From the NCBI GenBank assembly GCA_964402505.1, contig CAYOCP010000004.1:62001-126000 (forward strand): a stretch of DNA of 64,000 nt, given 5' to 3'. Under the pieces are notes generated by a model. It saw only the letters and a program-made list of their open reading frames with translations, ran no database searches and was not told the DNA's origin. The translations under genes and the position numbers were made by a program. Positions 1-8,894 of this stretch are shown here, piece after piece. Each line of letters starts with the position of its first letter. Position 1 is the stretch's first letter. The stretch is from SLRI01 sp964402505. GTDB taxonomy: Bacteria > Pseudomonadota > Alphaproteobacteria > Geminicoccales > Geminicoccaceae.

Positions 1-725
1 GCTGCTACACGCTCGTCCTGGCCACCGCCTATCGCATGCTCTTCGGCCACCAGCCGCACACGCTCAAGCCCGGCGACAACGTCCTGGTCTGGGGCGGGGC
101 GGGCGGCCTCGGCTCCATGGCGATCCAGCTCATCGCCGCCTCCGGCGCCAATGCCATCGCCGTCATCTCCGACGAGGACAAGCGCGATTTCGTCCTCTCG
201 CTCGGCGCCAGGGGCGCGATCAACCGCAAGGAGTTCGCCTGCTGGGGGGAGATGCCCGATCCGATGGACGCAGAGGCCTATGGCCAATGGGTCAAGGAGG
301 CACGGCGCTTCGGCAAGGCGATCTGGGAGATCACCGGCAAGGGCAATGATGTCGACATGGTCTTCGAGCACCCCGGAGCCTCCACCTTCCCCGTCTCGGC
401 CCTGGTCTGCAAGCGGGGCGGCATGGTGGTGATCTGCGCCGGCACCACCGGCTACAAGCTGACGGTCGACGCCCGCTACCTCTGGATGCGGCAGAAGCGC
501 CTGCAGGGCAGCCATTTCGCCAATCTCAAGCAGGCCTCGGCGGCCAACCGCTTCGTGCTCGCGCGCCAGGTCGACCCCTGCATGAGCGAGGTGTTCGCCT
601 GGTCGGACATCCCGAGGGCGCACATGAAGATGCTGAAGAACCAGCACAAGCCCGGCAACATGGCGGTCCTGGTCAATGCCCGAAGGACGGGCATGCGCAC
701 CATCGAGGAAGCGATGGAGGGCTGA
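1..725 (+). CDS. ccr: Crotonyl-CoA carboxylase/reductase, C-terminal part (start outside window)
   Basis: Catalyses NADPH-dependent reductive carboxylation of crotonyl-CoA to ethylmalonyl-CoA, the key step of the ethylmalonyl-CoA pathway for acetyl-CoA assimilation. The reading frame is open from base 3 and encodes the C-terminal ~240 of the usual ~430 residues. It shows the zinc-less MDR Rossmann segment (VWGGAGGLGSMA), the VFEHPG segment and the GSHFAN segment; in characterised Ccr proteins a His in the GSHF region helps hold CO2, which I recall from the family and did not verify by alignment. The gene ends 3 bases before a methylsuccinyl-CoA dehydrogenase gene of the same pathway, which supports ccr over a generic quinone reductase. 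Promoter and N-terminus are not visible. Confidence 0.93.
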   Translation, partial: CYTLVLATAYRMLFGHQPHTLKPGDNVLVWGGAGGLGSMAIQLIAASGANAIAVISDEDKRDFVLSLGARGAINRKEFACWGEMPDPMDAEAYGQWVKEARRFGKAIWEITGKGNDVDMVFEHPGASTFPVSALVCKRGGMVVICAGTTGYKLTVDARYLWMRQKRLQGSHFANLKQASAANRFVLARQVDPCMSEVFAWSDIPRAHMKMLKNQHKPGNMAVLVNARRTGMRTIEEAMEG

Positions 726-728
726 TCC

Positions 729-2405
729 TTGGCGACCGCACTTCTCGACCGCATGCCGGGCCCGGCGACCGGAGCGCCCGATCCCGCCATCGCCGAAGCC
801 ACGGCCGCCGCCGATGCCTTCCTTCTCGCCGCGCGCGACGCGGTTCAGGGGCTCGTGGCGCCCGAGGGCAGGATCGATCCGGCATTGCTCGACGCGCATC
901 AGTTCGCCGCGCACGGGCTCGCCTGGCTCGAGGTCTACCGTCAGGCCCTGCACGCGATGCAGGGCTGGGCGGCGAGGCTGGCCGCCGCGGGTGAGCTCGG
1001 CGAGCTCGAGCGGCTGATGCTGGAGGCCGCCTTCGGCGAGTACCTCGCGCGCATGGCGGGCGGGCTGCCGATGAGCCAGGTGGAGATCGTCCGCCCCGCC
1101 GACCTCCACCTCGACCCCGCGGCCATCGACGCCTTCGCCGGCGATGCCGCGGTCCGCGCGCTCATGGCCCGTGGCAACACGGCCGAGCGCCGCGAGCGCC
1201 TCGCCCTGCTGATCCAGGAAGGCGAGTTCGGCGAGCGGGCGCTCGGCGATCCGACGCTCGACATGATCCGGGACGAGTTCGCCCGGTTCAGCGACGCGAA
1301 GGTCCGGCCACACGCCCAGGGGTGGCATGCGGGGGACGAGCTGATCCCGTTCGCGCTCATCGACGAGCTGGCGGGGCTCGGCGTCTTCGGCCTGACCCTG
1401 CCCGAGGCGTATGGCGGGCTCGGCCTCGGCAAGGTCGCGATGTGCGTCGTCACGGAGGAGCTCAGCCGCGGCTATATCGGCGTCGGCTCCCTGCCGACAC
1501 GCTCCGAGATCGCGGGCGAGCTGATCCGCTCGGGCGGCACGGAGGAGCAGCGCGCCCGCTTCCTGCCGAGGATCGCATCGGGCGAGACCATCCCGACCGC
1601 GGTCTTCACCGAGCCCGACACCGGCTCCGACCTCGCCTCGCTCAAGACCCGCGCCGTGCGGGAGGGCGAGGGCTGGACGATCACCGGGTCCAAGACCTGG
1701 ATCACCCACGCCGCACGGGCCGATCTCATGACCGTGCTTTGTCGCACCCGTCCCGACGAGCCCGGCTATTCCGGCCTCTCCATGCTGCTGGCGGAGAAGC
1801 CGCGCGGCAGCGAGGCCGAGCCCTTTCCGGTTGCGGGCCTGAGCGGCAGCGAGATCCCGGTGCTCGGCTATCGCGGCATGAAGGAGTACGCGCTCGCCTT
1901 CGACGGCTTTCGCGTCGCCGCCGACAATCTTCTGGGCGGGGTCGAGGGGCAGGGCTTCAAGCAGCTCATGGCGACCTTCGAGGGGGCGCGCATCCAGACC
2001 GCCGCGCGCGCCGTCGGGGTGGCCCAGAACGCGCTCGAGCTCGGCCTCGCCTATGCCCTCGAGCGCCGCCAGTTCGGCCGGCCGCTGATCGCCTTTCCCA
2101 GGGTCTCCGGCAAGCTCGCCTGGATGGCCGTCGAGGTGCAGATCGCCCGCCAGCTGACGCTTGCCGCGGCGCGCGAGAAGGATGCCGGGCGGCGCTGCGA
2201 CCTCGAGGCCGGGCTCGCCAAGCTGCTCGCCGCCCAGGTCGCCTGGGCCACGGCGGACAACGCGCTGCAGATCCACGGCGGCAACGGCTACGCCGCCGAG
2301 TATCCGATCAGCCGGGTGCTCTGCGACGCGCGCATCCTCAACATCTTCGAGGGTGCCGCCGAGATCCAGGCGCAGGTCATCGCCCGCCGCATGCTCAGCC
2401 GCTGA
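729..2405 (+). CDS. mcd: (2S)-methylsuccinyl-CoA dehydrogenase (acyl-CoA dehydrogenase family)
   Basis: Predicted FAD enzyme oxidising methylsuccinyl-CoA to mesaconyl-CoA in the ethylmalonyl-CoA pathway. At 558 residues it is much longer than ordinary ~380-residue acyl-CoA dehydrogenases; the extra ~170-residue N-terminal domain matches the architecture of Mcd. The core is intact: FAD/substrate motif FTEPDTGSDL (about residue 295), IHGGNGYAAEYP near the C-terminus, and IFEGAAEIQ carrying the family's catalytic Glu. The start is TTG at 729, preceded by GGAGGG at 716-721 with 7-base spacing; the next in-frame ATG (753) has no comparable site. Adjacency to ccr makes the substrate assignment fairly strong; another branched acyl-CoA cannot be excluded by sequence alone. 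Confidence 0.88.
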   Translation: MATALLDRMPGPATGAPDPAIAEATAAADAFLLAARDAVQGLVAPEGRIDPALLDAHQFAAHGLAWLEVYRQALHAMQGWAARLAAAGELGELERLMLEAAFGEYLARMAGGLPMSQVEIVRPADLHLDPAAIDAFAGDAAVRALMARGNTAERRERLALLIQEGEFGERALGDPTLDMIRDEFARFSDAKVRPHAQGWHAGDELIPFALIDELAGLGVFGLTLPEAYGGLGLGKVAMCVVTEELSRGYIGVGSLPTRSEIAGELIRSGGTEEQRARFLPRIASGETIPTAVFTEPDTGSDLASLKTRAVREGEGWTITGSKTWITHAARADLMTVLCRTRPDEPGYSGLSMLLAEKPRGSEAEPFPVAGLSGSEIPVLGYRGMKEYALAFDGFRVAADNLLGGVEGQGFKQLMATFEGARIQTAARAVGVAQNALELGLAYALERRQFGRPLIAFPRVSGKLAWMAVEVQIARQLTLAAAREKDAGRRCDLEAGLAKLLAAQVAWATADNALQIHGGNGYAAEYPISRVLCDARILNIFEGAAEIQAQVIARRMLSR

Positions 2406-2472
2406 GACAGAATGCCTCTCTCCCATGCGAAACGCTGGAGAACCGGCGTCTCGCGTGCTACGCGGCGTTCCG

Positions 2473-2497
2473 TCGCGCCGGTTCCTGTCCGGCGCGA
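2473..2497 (+). terminator. Perfect 9-bp hairpin downstream of mcd
   Basis: TCGCGCCGG and CCGGCGCGA form a perfect 9-bp stem around a 7-base loop, 67 bases after the mcd stop. No T-run follows. Likely end of the ccr-mcd transcript or a 3'-end stabiliser. Confidence 0.5.
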
Positions 2498-2597
2498 GCG
2501 GGGATGCGACCGCGAGGTCGACGGTCCCGGCCGGGTAGGAAAGGGAGGCGACGGCGCGCCGGCGCTGCCGTCGGCCGGTGAATGTCGTCATGACGAA

Positions 2598-2631
2598 GGA
2601 AGGGAGAGTCGGGGTTCCGGCTCTCCCTTCC
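2598..2631 (+). terminator. Perfect 11-bp hairpin between mcd and gapR
   Basis: GGAAGGGAGAG (2598-2608) and CTCTCCCTTCC (2621-2631) pair perfectly over 11 bp around a 12-base loop. It sits 64 bases upstream of the gapR start and is the second hairpin in this 289-base gap. No U-tract follows, so it may be a weak intrinsic terminator or an mRNA boundary. I see no gene in 2406-2694. Confidence 0.5.
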
Positions 2632-2694
2632 GTATCGGGTTCAGTCTGCCGCGGCCGGATGCGACGCGGCGAAGCCAGCGGAGTTTTCGGACGG

Positions 2695-2940
2695 ATGACG
2701 GATGTCGGCGGCGTGACAGCGGAGCGCCTGCGCAGCTTCATCGAGCGGGTCGAGCGGCTCGAGGAGGAGAAGAGCGAGGTCCAAGAGCAGATCAAGGAAG
2801 TGATGAGCGAGGCCAAGGGCGAGGGCTTCGACGTCAAGATCCTGCGCCAGCTCATCCGCCTGCGGAAGATGAAGCCGCATGACCGGGCCGAGCAGGAGGA
2901 GCTCCTCGAAACCTACAAGGCCGCCATCGGCATGGTCTGA
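2695..2940 (+). CDS. gapR: GapR-type nucleoid protein (DUF2312)
   Basis: An 81-residue protein closely matching the alphaproteobacterial DUF2312 family, whose Caulobacter member GapR is a dimeric/tetrameric coiled-coil DNA-binding protein that clamps overtwisted DNA ahead of replication and transcription. Visible here are a long charged helix (ERLRSFIERVERLEEEKSE) and the conserved second half GFDVKILRQLIRLRKM. The ATG at 2695 was chosen because the family motif starts about ten residues later; longer in-frame starts run into non-conserved sequence. It is flanked by hairpins on both sides, so probably a monocistronic unit. Family assignment is sure; the function is carried over from Caulobacter. 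Confidence 0.9.
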   Translation: MTDVGGVTAERLRSFIERVERLEEEKSEVQEQIKEVMSEAKGEGFDVKILRQLIRLRKMKPHDRAEQEELLETYKAAIGMV

Positions 2941-2956
2941 GGCCCGAAAAAGGGCC
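2941..2956 (+). terminator. Short hairpin directly after gapR stop
   Basis: GGCCC-GAAAAA-GGGCC begins on the base after the gapR stop codon. The stem is 5 bp with an A-rich loop and no clear U-tract. Plausible terminator for gapR. Confidence 0.45.
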
Positions 2957-3008
2957 ACCGCCTTAATCGAATCTTGGCAGTTTCCCTCTACCGTGCGGTC
3001 GACCACGG

Positions 3009-6000
3009 ATGGTGACCGGAATGGTGCTGCGCACGACACCAGAGCACGGCGGCGGCAAGCCGGCCATGACAGCGGCCGAAAGCGCGGCCCTGCTGCGGCT
3101 CGCCGCCCGATTGACCGGACTGCCCCTGGTCCTTTTGCTGTCGATCGAGGACGGGTGCGTGCGGATCCTGGATGGAAACGTCGAGGTTTCCGGTTGCGGC
3201 CCCAAGTTCGCTTCGATGCTGCAAGCCCTCGTCGAGGAGCGGCGATCCGGCCTGATCCGGGCAGCCGACGCGGGCGACGCATGCGGGCGGGCGGGCGACC
3301 GGAGCCTCGCCCTGCTTCGGGATTCGGGGTTCGATTCGGCGGTCGTGGCGCCGCTTGCCGGGTCCGAGAGCACACCGCCTGCGATGCTCTGCTGTCTCGC
3401 ACCCCGAGGTGTGGTGCCGAGAGGCGGCGCCTTCGAGGCGCTGGCCGATCTCTCGGAGCTCGTGGCCGAGACGCTGCGTTCGCATCGGGCGATGCTCGAG
3501 GTGCTGGCGAGCGAGTCGTGCCTGCGAACGGCGATCGACGCCCTGCCGCTGGCGCTTTGGATCGCCGATGCGAAGGGCCGCTGCATCGTGCAGAACGCTG
3601 CGGATCGCACCTGCTTCGGCGATTGGGTGGGGCTTTGCGTCGAGGATGGGCGCCTGCCACCCGATCTGCCCGACCGGCAACGCTCGAAGGCCGGGGGCGA
3701 AGCCTTTCACTTCGCCGTAACCAGGCAAATCGACGATCGGGAGGTCGTGCTGGAGCAGCATGTCGCCCCTCTTCTGGTCGATGGCGAAGCCGTCGGCAGG
3801 GTGGGATTGGCCATCGATGTCACGGCGGGGATCCGGATCGAGCGGCAGCTCGTCGAAAGCGAGGCGCGCTTGCGGGCGGCCGTGGACGCGCTGCCCTTTC
3901 CCTTCTTCATCTGCGACCTCGACGGCCGGCACATCCTGCAGAATGTCAAGGATCGCGACGCCTGGGGCGATGGGGTCGGCAAGACCTTCGCCGAGCTAGG
4001 GCTGCCCGATCAGGTCGTTCATGGCCTCACCGAGGCGATCCCGCGGATCCGGGCCGGCCGGACCTGGCGCAAGCTCGTCTGCTACGAGGAGGATGGCCGG
4101 CTTCGCCATGTCGAGGAGGTCTATGCGCCGGTTCAGGCCAAGGGCTCGGTCTGCGGCTTCGTCGGCCTCGCCATCGACCATACCGAGCACGTGGAGGCCG
4201 AGCGGCGCCTGCAGGCGAGCGATAGGCGGCTCCGCGACTATCTGGCGACCGCCTCGGACTGGCACTGGGAGACGGACGCCGCGCATCGCTTCGTTCGCCG
4301 CACGGGCGAGCCGCGCCGGTCCGGTCTGGCGCTCGAGGAGCTGCTCGGCGAGACGCTGCCGGAGCTGGTCGAGGAGGGATGCGAAGGTATCGGCGGGGGC
4401 GAGGCGAGCGCGGCCGCCGGGCTCGCCCGGTACCGTCCGTTCCGCGACCGTCTCGTCAGCCGCGCGGATGCGACCGGCCGGCCGGTCTGGATCGAGGTCA
4501 GCGGCAATCCGCTTTTCGATTCGGCCGGCCGGCCGGCCGGCTATCGCGGCACCGCCCGCGACGTCACCGGCCGGATCATGGCCGAGGCCGCCCTGCGCGA
4601 GGCGCATGCCCGCCTCGAGGCGCTCGCCACCTCGGGGCTGATCGGCATCACCGCGGGACGCGGCTGGCGGGTCGAGGAGGCCAATGATGCCTTTCTCAAG
4701 ATGGTCGGCCGCGACCGTGCCGAGCTCGCGCAAGGGGCGATCGACTGGCGCGAATTGACGGTCGATCCTCCTGCCCATCCGATCGACATGCCCGCCGCCC
4801 GCCCGGACACCGCCGCTGTCGCCGCCATCGAGCAGGAGCTCCTGCGCGGTGACGGCACGCCGGTGACCGTGCTGCTCAATCGCATCCTTCTGGACGAGAA
4901 GGACCAGCATTGGTTGGCGCTGGTTCAGGATCTGACACTGGTGAAGGCGGCGGAGCAGCGGATCAGGCTTCTGGCCGAGCGTGACGGGCTGACCGGGCTG
5001 GCCAATCGCCGCGTGCTGCTCGAGCGGCTGCAGGGCGATCTCGACGACCGGCGTCGGCCGGGTGGCCTCGGTGCTCTCATGATGCTCGATCTCGACCGCT
5101 TCAAGGAGGTCAACGACCGGCTCGGCCATGCGGCCGGCGACGCGCTGCTGCGCACCATCGGCGAGCGGCTGACCTCGGTCTTGCGCGACACCGATACGGT
5201 GGCCCGGCTCGGCGGCGACGAGTTCGCGATGGTGCTGCGCGAGCTGCGGGGACCGGCCGACGTGGCGGAGATCGCGGCCAAGCTGCTTCTCGTGCTGGGC
5301 CGGCCCATCGAGCTCGAGGGCCACGTCCTGCGGCCGCGCTGCAGCATCGGCATCAGCCTGTTTCCGAGGGACGGCCACGACGTGGCGCGTCTCCTGAAGA
5401 ACGCCGATCTCGCCCTCTATCAGGCCAAGGCCAGGGGACGCGGCCGGTTCCGCTTCTTCGAGCCGGCGCTGCTCGAGGCGCTGGAGCGGCGCCGGGCGAT
5501 CGGCGAGGCCCTGCAGGCGGACATGGCCGGAGAAGCGTTCGAGATCGAGCTTCAACCGCAGATCCATCTCTCGAGCGGCTGCCATGCCGGCTTCGAGGCG
5601 CTGGTCCGCTGGCGACGCGACGGCGAGCTGGTGGCGCCCGGCGAGTTCATCGACATTGCCGAGGAGATCGGCGTCATCGAGGCCCTGGGCCGGCTCGTTC
5701 TGCGCCGTGCGCTCGAGGCGTTGCGTCACTGTGACGATCTCGGGCTCGATCCCGGCCATGTCGCCGTCAATGTCGCGGCGGCGCAGCTCCGGGCGCCCGG
5801 CTTTCCTGGCGAGGTGGCGGCCCTGCTCGCCGAGCTCGACCTCGAATCGCATCGTCTGGAGGTGGAGGTGACCGAGAACGTGCTGCTCGACCGCGATGCC
5901 GGGGCCATCGCAAGGAGCCTCTGCGAGCTGCATCAGCTGGGCGTGACGATCACGCTCGACGATTTCGGCACCGGTGCCGCCTCGCTCGCCCATCTCAAGA

Positions 6001-6269
6001 GCCTGCCCGTCGACCGGCTCAAGATCGACCGCTCCTTCGTTGGCGGCATAGGTCAAGACGCGGACGACGCGGTCATCGTCCGCACCATCATCAACCTCGC
6101 CCACACGCTCGGCATGACGGTGGTCGCCGAGGGGGTCGAGACCGCCGAGCAGGAGACCTTCCTCGAGCTCCATGCCTGCGATCTGGCGCAAGGCTTCCGT
6201 TTCGCCCGCCCCTTGGCGGTGCATCGCCTCGCCGCCCACCTCGCGCCGACCGGCGTGCTGGTCTCCTGA
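3009..6269 (+). CDS. Multi-PAS GGDEF-EAL cyclic-di-GMP signalling protein
   Basis: A 1086-residue predicted cytoplasmic sensor that could both make and degrade cyclic-di-GMP. The order is an N-terminal GAF-like region (about residues 20-160), several PAS modules (about 165-280, 285-400, 405-525, 530-640), a diguanylate cyclase domain with intact GGDEF at 735-739, and a phosphodiesterase domain with intact EAL (863-865), DDFGTG and VAEGVET motifs. An RxxD product-inhibition site (RDTD) lies five residues before GGDEF, as in feedback-regulated cyclases. No transmembrane helix is apparent. The ATG at 3009 is the most upstream start; ATGs at 3021 and 3066 are alternatives. Its signal and net activity cannot be read from sequence. 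It follows the gapR hairpin and stands alone. Confidence 0.9.
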   Translation: MVTGMVLRTTPEHGGGKPAMTAAESAALLRLAARLTGLPLVLLLSIEDGCVRILDGNVEVSGCGPKFASMLQALVEERRSGLIRAADAGDACGRAGDRSLALLRDSGFDSAVVAPLAGSESTPPAMLCCLAPRGVVPRGGAFEALADLSELVAETLRSHRAMLEVLASESCLRTAIDALPLALWIADAKGRCIVQNAADRTCFGDWVGLCVEDGRLPPDLPDRQRSKAGGEAFHFAVTRQIDDREVVLEQHVAPLLVDGEAVGRVGLAIDVTAGIRIERQLVESEARLRAAVDALPFPFFICDLDGRHILQNVKDRDAWGDGVGKTFAELGLPDQVVHGLTEAIPRIRAGRTWRKLVCYEEDGRLRHVEEVYAPVQAKGSVCGFVGLAIDHTEHVEAERRLQASDRRLRDYLATASDWHWETDAAHRFVRRTGEPRRSGLALEELLGETLPELVEEGCEGIGGGEASAAAGLARYRPFRDRLVSRADATGRPVWIEVSGNPLFDSAGRPAGYRGTARDVTGRIMAEAALREAHARLEALATSGLIGITAGRGWRVEEANDAFLKMVGRDRAELAQGAIDWRELTVDPPAHPIDMPAARPDTAAVAAIEQELLRGDGTPVTVLLNRILLDEKDQHWLALVQDLTLVKAAEQRIRLLAERDGLTGLANRRVLLERLQGDLDDRRRPGGLGALMMLDLDRFKEVNDRLGHAAGDALLRTIGERLTSVLRDTDTVARLGGDEFAMVLRELRGPADVAEIAAKLLLVLGRPIELEGHVLRPRCSIGISLFPRDGHDVARLLKNADLALYQAKARGRGRFRFFEPALLEALERRRAIGEALQADMAGEAFEIELQPQIHLSSGCHAGFEALVRWRRDGELVAPGEFIDIAEEIGVIEALGRLVLRRALEALRHCDDLGLDPGHVAVNVAAAQLRAPGFPGEVAALLAELDLESHRLEVEVTENVLLDRDAGAIARSLCELHQLGVTITLDDFGTGAASLAHLKSLPVDRLKIDRSFVGGIGQDADDAVIVRTIINLAHTLGMTVVAEGVETAEQETFLELHACDLAQGFRFARPLAVHRLAAHLAPTGVLVS

Positions 6270-6363
6270 TCCACCGCCGCCGTTGCACATGCCGGCAAAG
6301 CGTGCGATCAGGCGCTCGCCTTTCCGTTGAACCCCCTGCCGACGTCGAAGCGACGAGCTGCCG

Positions 6364-7653
6364 ATGCGCCTTTCACGCTATTTCCTGCCCGTGCTGAAGG
6401 AAACGCCCGCCGAGGCCCAGATCGTGAGCCACCAGCTCATGTTGCGCGCCGGCATGATCCAGCAGCTCGCCGCCGGCATCTACAGCTGGCTGCCGCTCGG
6501 CTATGCCGTGCTGCGCAAGGTCGAGGCCATCGTCCACGAGGAGATGCAGCGCGCCGGCGCCATCCCCATCCTGATGCCGACCATCCAGCCCGCCGATCTC
6601 TGGATCGAGAGCGGCCGCTACGAGGATTACGGCAAGGAGATGCTGCGCATCCAGGACCGCCACGAGCGCGACATGCTCTACGGCCCGACCAACGAGGAGA
6701 ACGTCACCGACATCTTCCGCCGGCACGTCAGGAGCTTCAGGCAACTGCCGCTCAATCTCTACCACATCCAGTGGAAATTCAGGGACGAGGTCAGGCCCCG
6801 GTTCGGCGTGATGCGTGGCCGCGAGTTCTTGATGAAGGACGCCTACAGCTTCGATCTCGACGCGGCCGGCGCCGAGGCCTCCTACGACGCCATGTTTCTC
6901 GCCTACCTGCGCACCTTCCGCCGCATGGGCCTGACCGCCATTCCGATGCGGGCCGACACGGGCCCGATCGGCGGCGACATGAGCCACGAGTTCCAGATCC
7001 TGGCCAAGACCGGCGAGAGCGAGGTGCATTTCGACGCCGCGTTCGAGGGCATCGACTTCGCCGCCGCCGACCTCTCCGTCAAGGAGCTCAAGACGCTCTA
7101 TGCCGCCGCCGACGACGAGCACGATCCGGCTTCTTGCCCCGTGCCGGCGGAGCGGCTGCGCAGCGGCCGCGGCATCGAGGTCGGCCACATCTTCTACTTC
7201 GGCACCAAGTACTCGAAGCCGATGGGGGCGACGGTGATCGGCCCCGACGGGGCCGCGCATCCGGTGCACATGGGCTCCTACGGCATCGGCGTGTCGCGCC
7301 TCGTGGGCGCCCTGATCGAGGCCCATCACGACGAGAAGGGCATTCTCTGGCCCGAGGCCGTCGCACCGTTCAAGGTGGGCCTCGTCGATGTCCGCCCCGA
7401 CGATGCGCTTTCCCACGGTCTCGCCGAGCAGATCTACGAGCGGCTGCAGAAGGCCGGAGTAGCCGTGCTCTTCGACGAGCGGGACGAGCGGGCCGGCGCC
7501 AAGTTCGCGACCATTGAGCTGATCGGCCTGCCGTGGATCGTGACCGTGGGCCCGCGCGGCGCCAGGGACGGCAAGGTGGAGCTCAGGTCGCGCCGGGGCG
7601 GCGACACGGCGGAGCTCGATCCGCAGGCGCTCCTCGAGCGGCTCGCCGCCTGA
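6364..7653 (+). CDS. proS: Prolyl-tRNA synthetase (short form without INS editing domain)
   Basis: Charges tRNA-Pro with proline. The class II catalytic core starts at residue 1 (MRLSRYFLPVLKE) and shows motif 1 (GIYSWLPLG), the substrate-binding TNEE (GPTNEENVTD), motif 2 (FRDEVRPRFGVMRGREF) and motif 3 (GIGVSRLVGALIE), then a C-terminal anticodon-binding domain. At 429 residues it lacks the ~180-residue INS domain that edits Ala-tRNA-Pro in E. coli, as is usual in alphaproteobacteria, where free-standing editing proteins are known. Its TGA overlaps the ATG of the lolC gene (TGATG), so the two are translationally coupled. Confidence 0.96.
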   Translation: MRLSRYFLPVLKETPAEAQIVSHQLMLRAGMIQQLAAGIYSWLPLGYAVLRKVEAIVHEEMQRAGAIPILMPTIQPADLWIESGRYEDYGKEMLRIQDRHERDMLYGPTNEENVTDIFRRHVRSFRQLPLNLYHIQWKFRDEVRPRFGVMRGREFLMKDAYSFDLDAAGAEASYDAMFLAYLRTFRRMGLTAIPMRADTGPIGGDMSHEFQILAKTGESEVHFDAAFEGIDFAAADLSVKELKTLYAAADDEHDPASCPVPAERLRSGRGIEVGHIFYFGTKYSKPMGATVIGPDGAAHPVHMGSYGIGVSRLVGALIEAHHDEKGILWPEAVAPFKVGLVDVRPDDALSHGLAEQIYERLQKAGVAVLFDERDERAGAKFATIELIGLPWIVTVGPRGARDGKVELRSRRGGDTAELDPQALLERLAA

Positions 7654-8894
7654 TGCGCAGCGCCGAGCGGCTGATCGCCTGGCGCTACCTTCGACCGACC
7701 CGGGGCGAGGGCTTCATCTCGGTGATCGCCGCCTTCGCGCTCATCGGCATCGCCCTCGGTGTCGGCACCCTCATCGTCGTGCTCGCCGTCATGAACGGCT
7801 TTCGCGCCGAGCTGCTCGGCCGCGTGCTCGGCGTCAACGGCCACGCCACGGTGGTCGCCGGGCCCGAGGGCCTCGCCGACAGCGACATCCTGGTGGCACG
7901 CCTGCGGCGGGTCGAGGGCGTGGTCGACGCCATGGCCTATGTCGAGGGGCAGGTGATGGCCAGCGCCAACAACGTGGCGTCGGGGGCCATCGTGCGCGGG
8001 GTGCGGGCCCAGGATCTCGCCCGCCGTCCCGTCTTCGCCGACAACATCGTCGAGGGCTCGCTCGACCGGCTCGACGAAGGCGGCGCCATCCTGATCGGCA
8101 GCCGCATGGCGCAGCGCATGGGCCTCGGCCTCGGCGACCGCATCAGCCTGATCTCGCCGCAGGGTGCGGCCACCGCCTTCGGCACGGTGCCGCGCATCCA
8201 GAGCTTCGAGATCGTCGGCCTCTTCGAGGTCGGCATGTACGAGTACGACAACAGCTTCGTCTATATCGGCCTCGACGACGCGCAGCGCTACTTCCAGCTC
8301 GACCACCGGGTGACGGCGATCGAGATCCTGGTCGCCGACCCCGAGAACGTGCGCCGGCTGCGTCCGGCGCTCACCGCCGTCATCGCCGGGCAGGGACGCC
8401 TCGTCGACTGGCAGCAGCTCAACTCGCACTTCTTCAACGCGCTCGAGGTCGAGCGCAACGTGATGTTCCTGATCCTCACCCTGATCATCCTGGTCGCCGC
8501 CTTCAACATCATCACCGGAATCACCATGCTGGTGAAATCCAAGGGCCGCGACATCGCCATCCTGCGCTCCATGGGCGCGACCCGGGCCGCCGTCATGCGC
8601 ATCTTCCTGCTCGCCGGAGCGAGCATCGGCGTCGCCGGCACGCTCATCGGCTTCGGCCTCGGCATCGCCTTCGCGCTCAATATCGACACCATCCGCCTCT
8701 TCCTCGAGGGCCTGACGGGAGCCGAGCTCTGGTCCGCCGAGATCCGCTTCCTCTCGCGCCTGCCGGCCGAGATCGACGTCCATGACGTCACCCGGGTCGT
8801 GCTGATGGGCCTCGGGCTCTCGTTTCTCGCGACCCTCTACCCCGCGTGGCGCGCGGCACGCCTCGATCCGGTGGAGGCGCTGCGCTATGAGTGA
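7653..8894 (+). CDS. lolC: Lipoprotein-releasing ABC transporter permease (LolC/LolE family)
   Basis: Inner-membrane subunit of the Lol system that extracts outer-membrane lipoproteins for hand-over to LolA. The 413-residue protein has the MacB/FtsX topology: one transmembrane helix near residues 22-46, a large periplasmic domain, and three C-terminal helices (about 270-293, 320-345, 380-402), ending in the family signature PAWRAARLDPVEALRYE. The ATG overlaps the proS stop. The next gene, lolD, starts inside its 3' end. Only one permease gene is present, as in many alphaproteobacteria where a single LolC/E-type (LolF) protein serves both roles. Confidence 0.93.
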   Translation: MRSAERLIAWRYLRPTRGEGFISVIAAFALIGIALGVGTLIVVLAVMNGFRAELLGRVLGVNGHATVVAGPEGLADSDILVARLRRVEGVVDAMAYVEGQVMASANNVASGAIVRGVRAQDLARRPVFADNIVEGSLDRLDEGGAILIGSRMAQRMGLGLGDRISLISPQGAATAFGTVPRIQSFEIVGLFEVGMYEYDNSFVYIGLDDAQRYFQLDHRVTAIEILVADPENVRRLRPALTAVIAGQGRLVDWQQLNSHFFNALEVERNVMFLILTLIILVAAFNIITGITMLVKSKGRDIAILRSMGATRAAVMRIFLLAGASIGVAGTLIGFGLGIAFALNIDTIRLFLEGLTGAELWSAEIRFLSRLPAEIDVHDVTRVVLMGLGLSFLATLYPAWRAARLDPVEALRYE

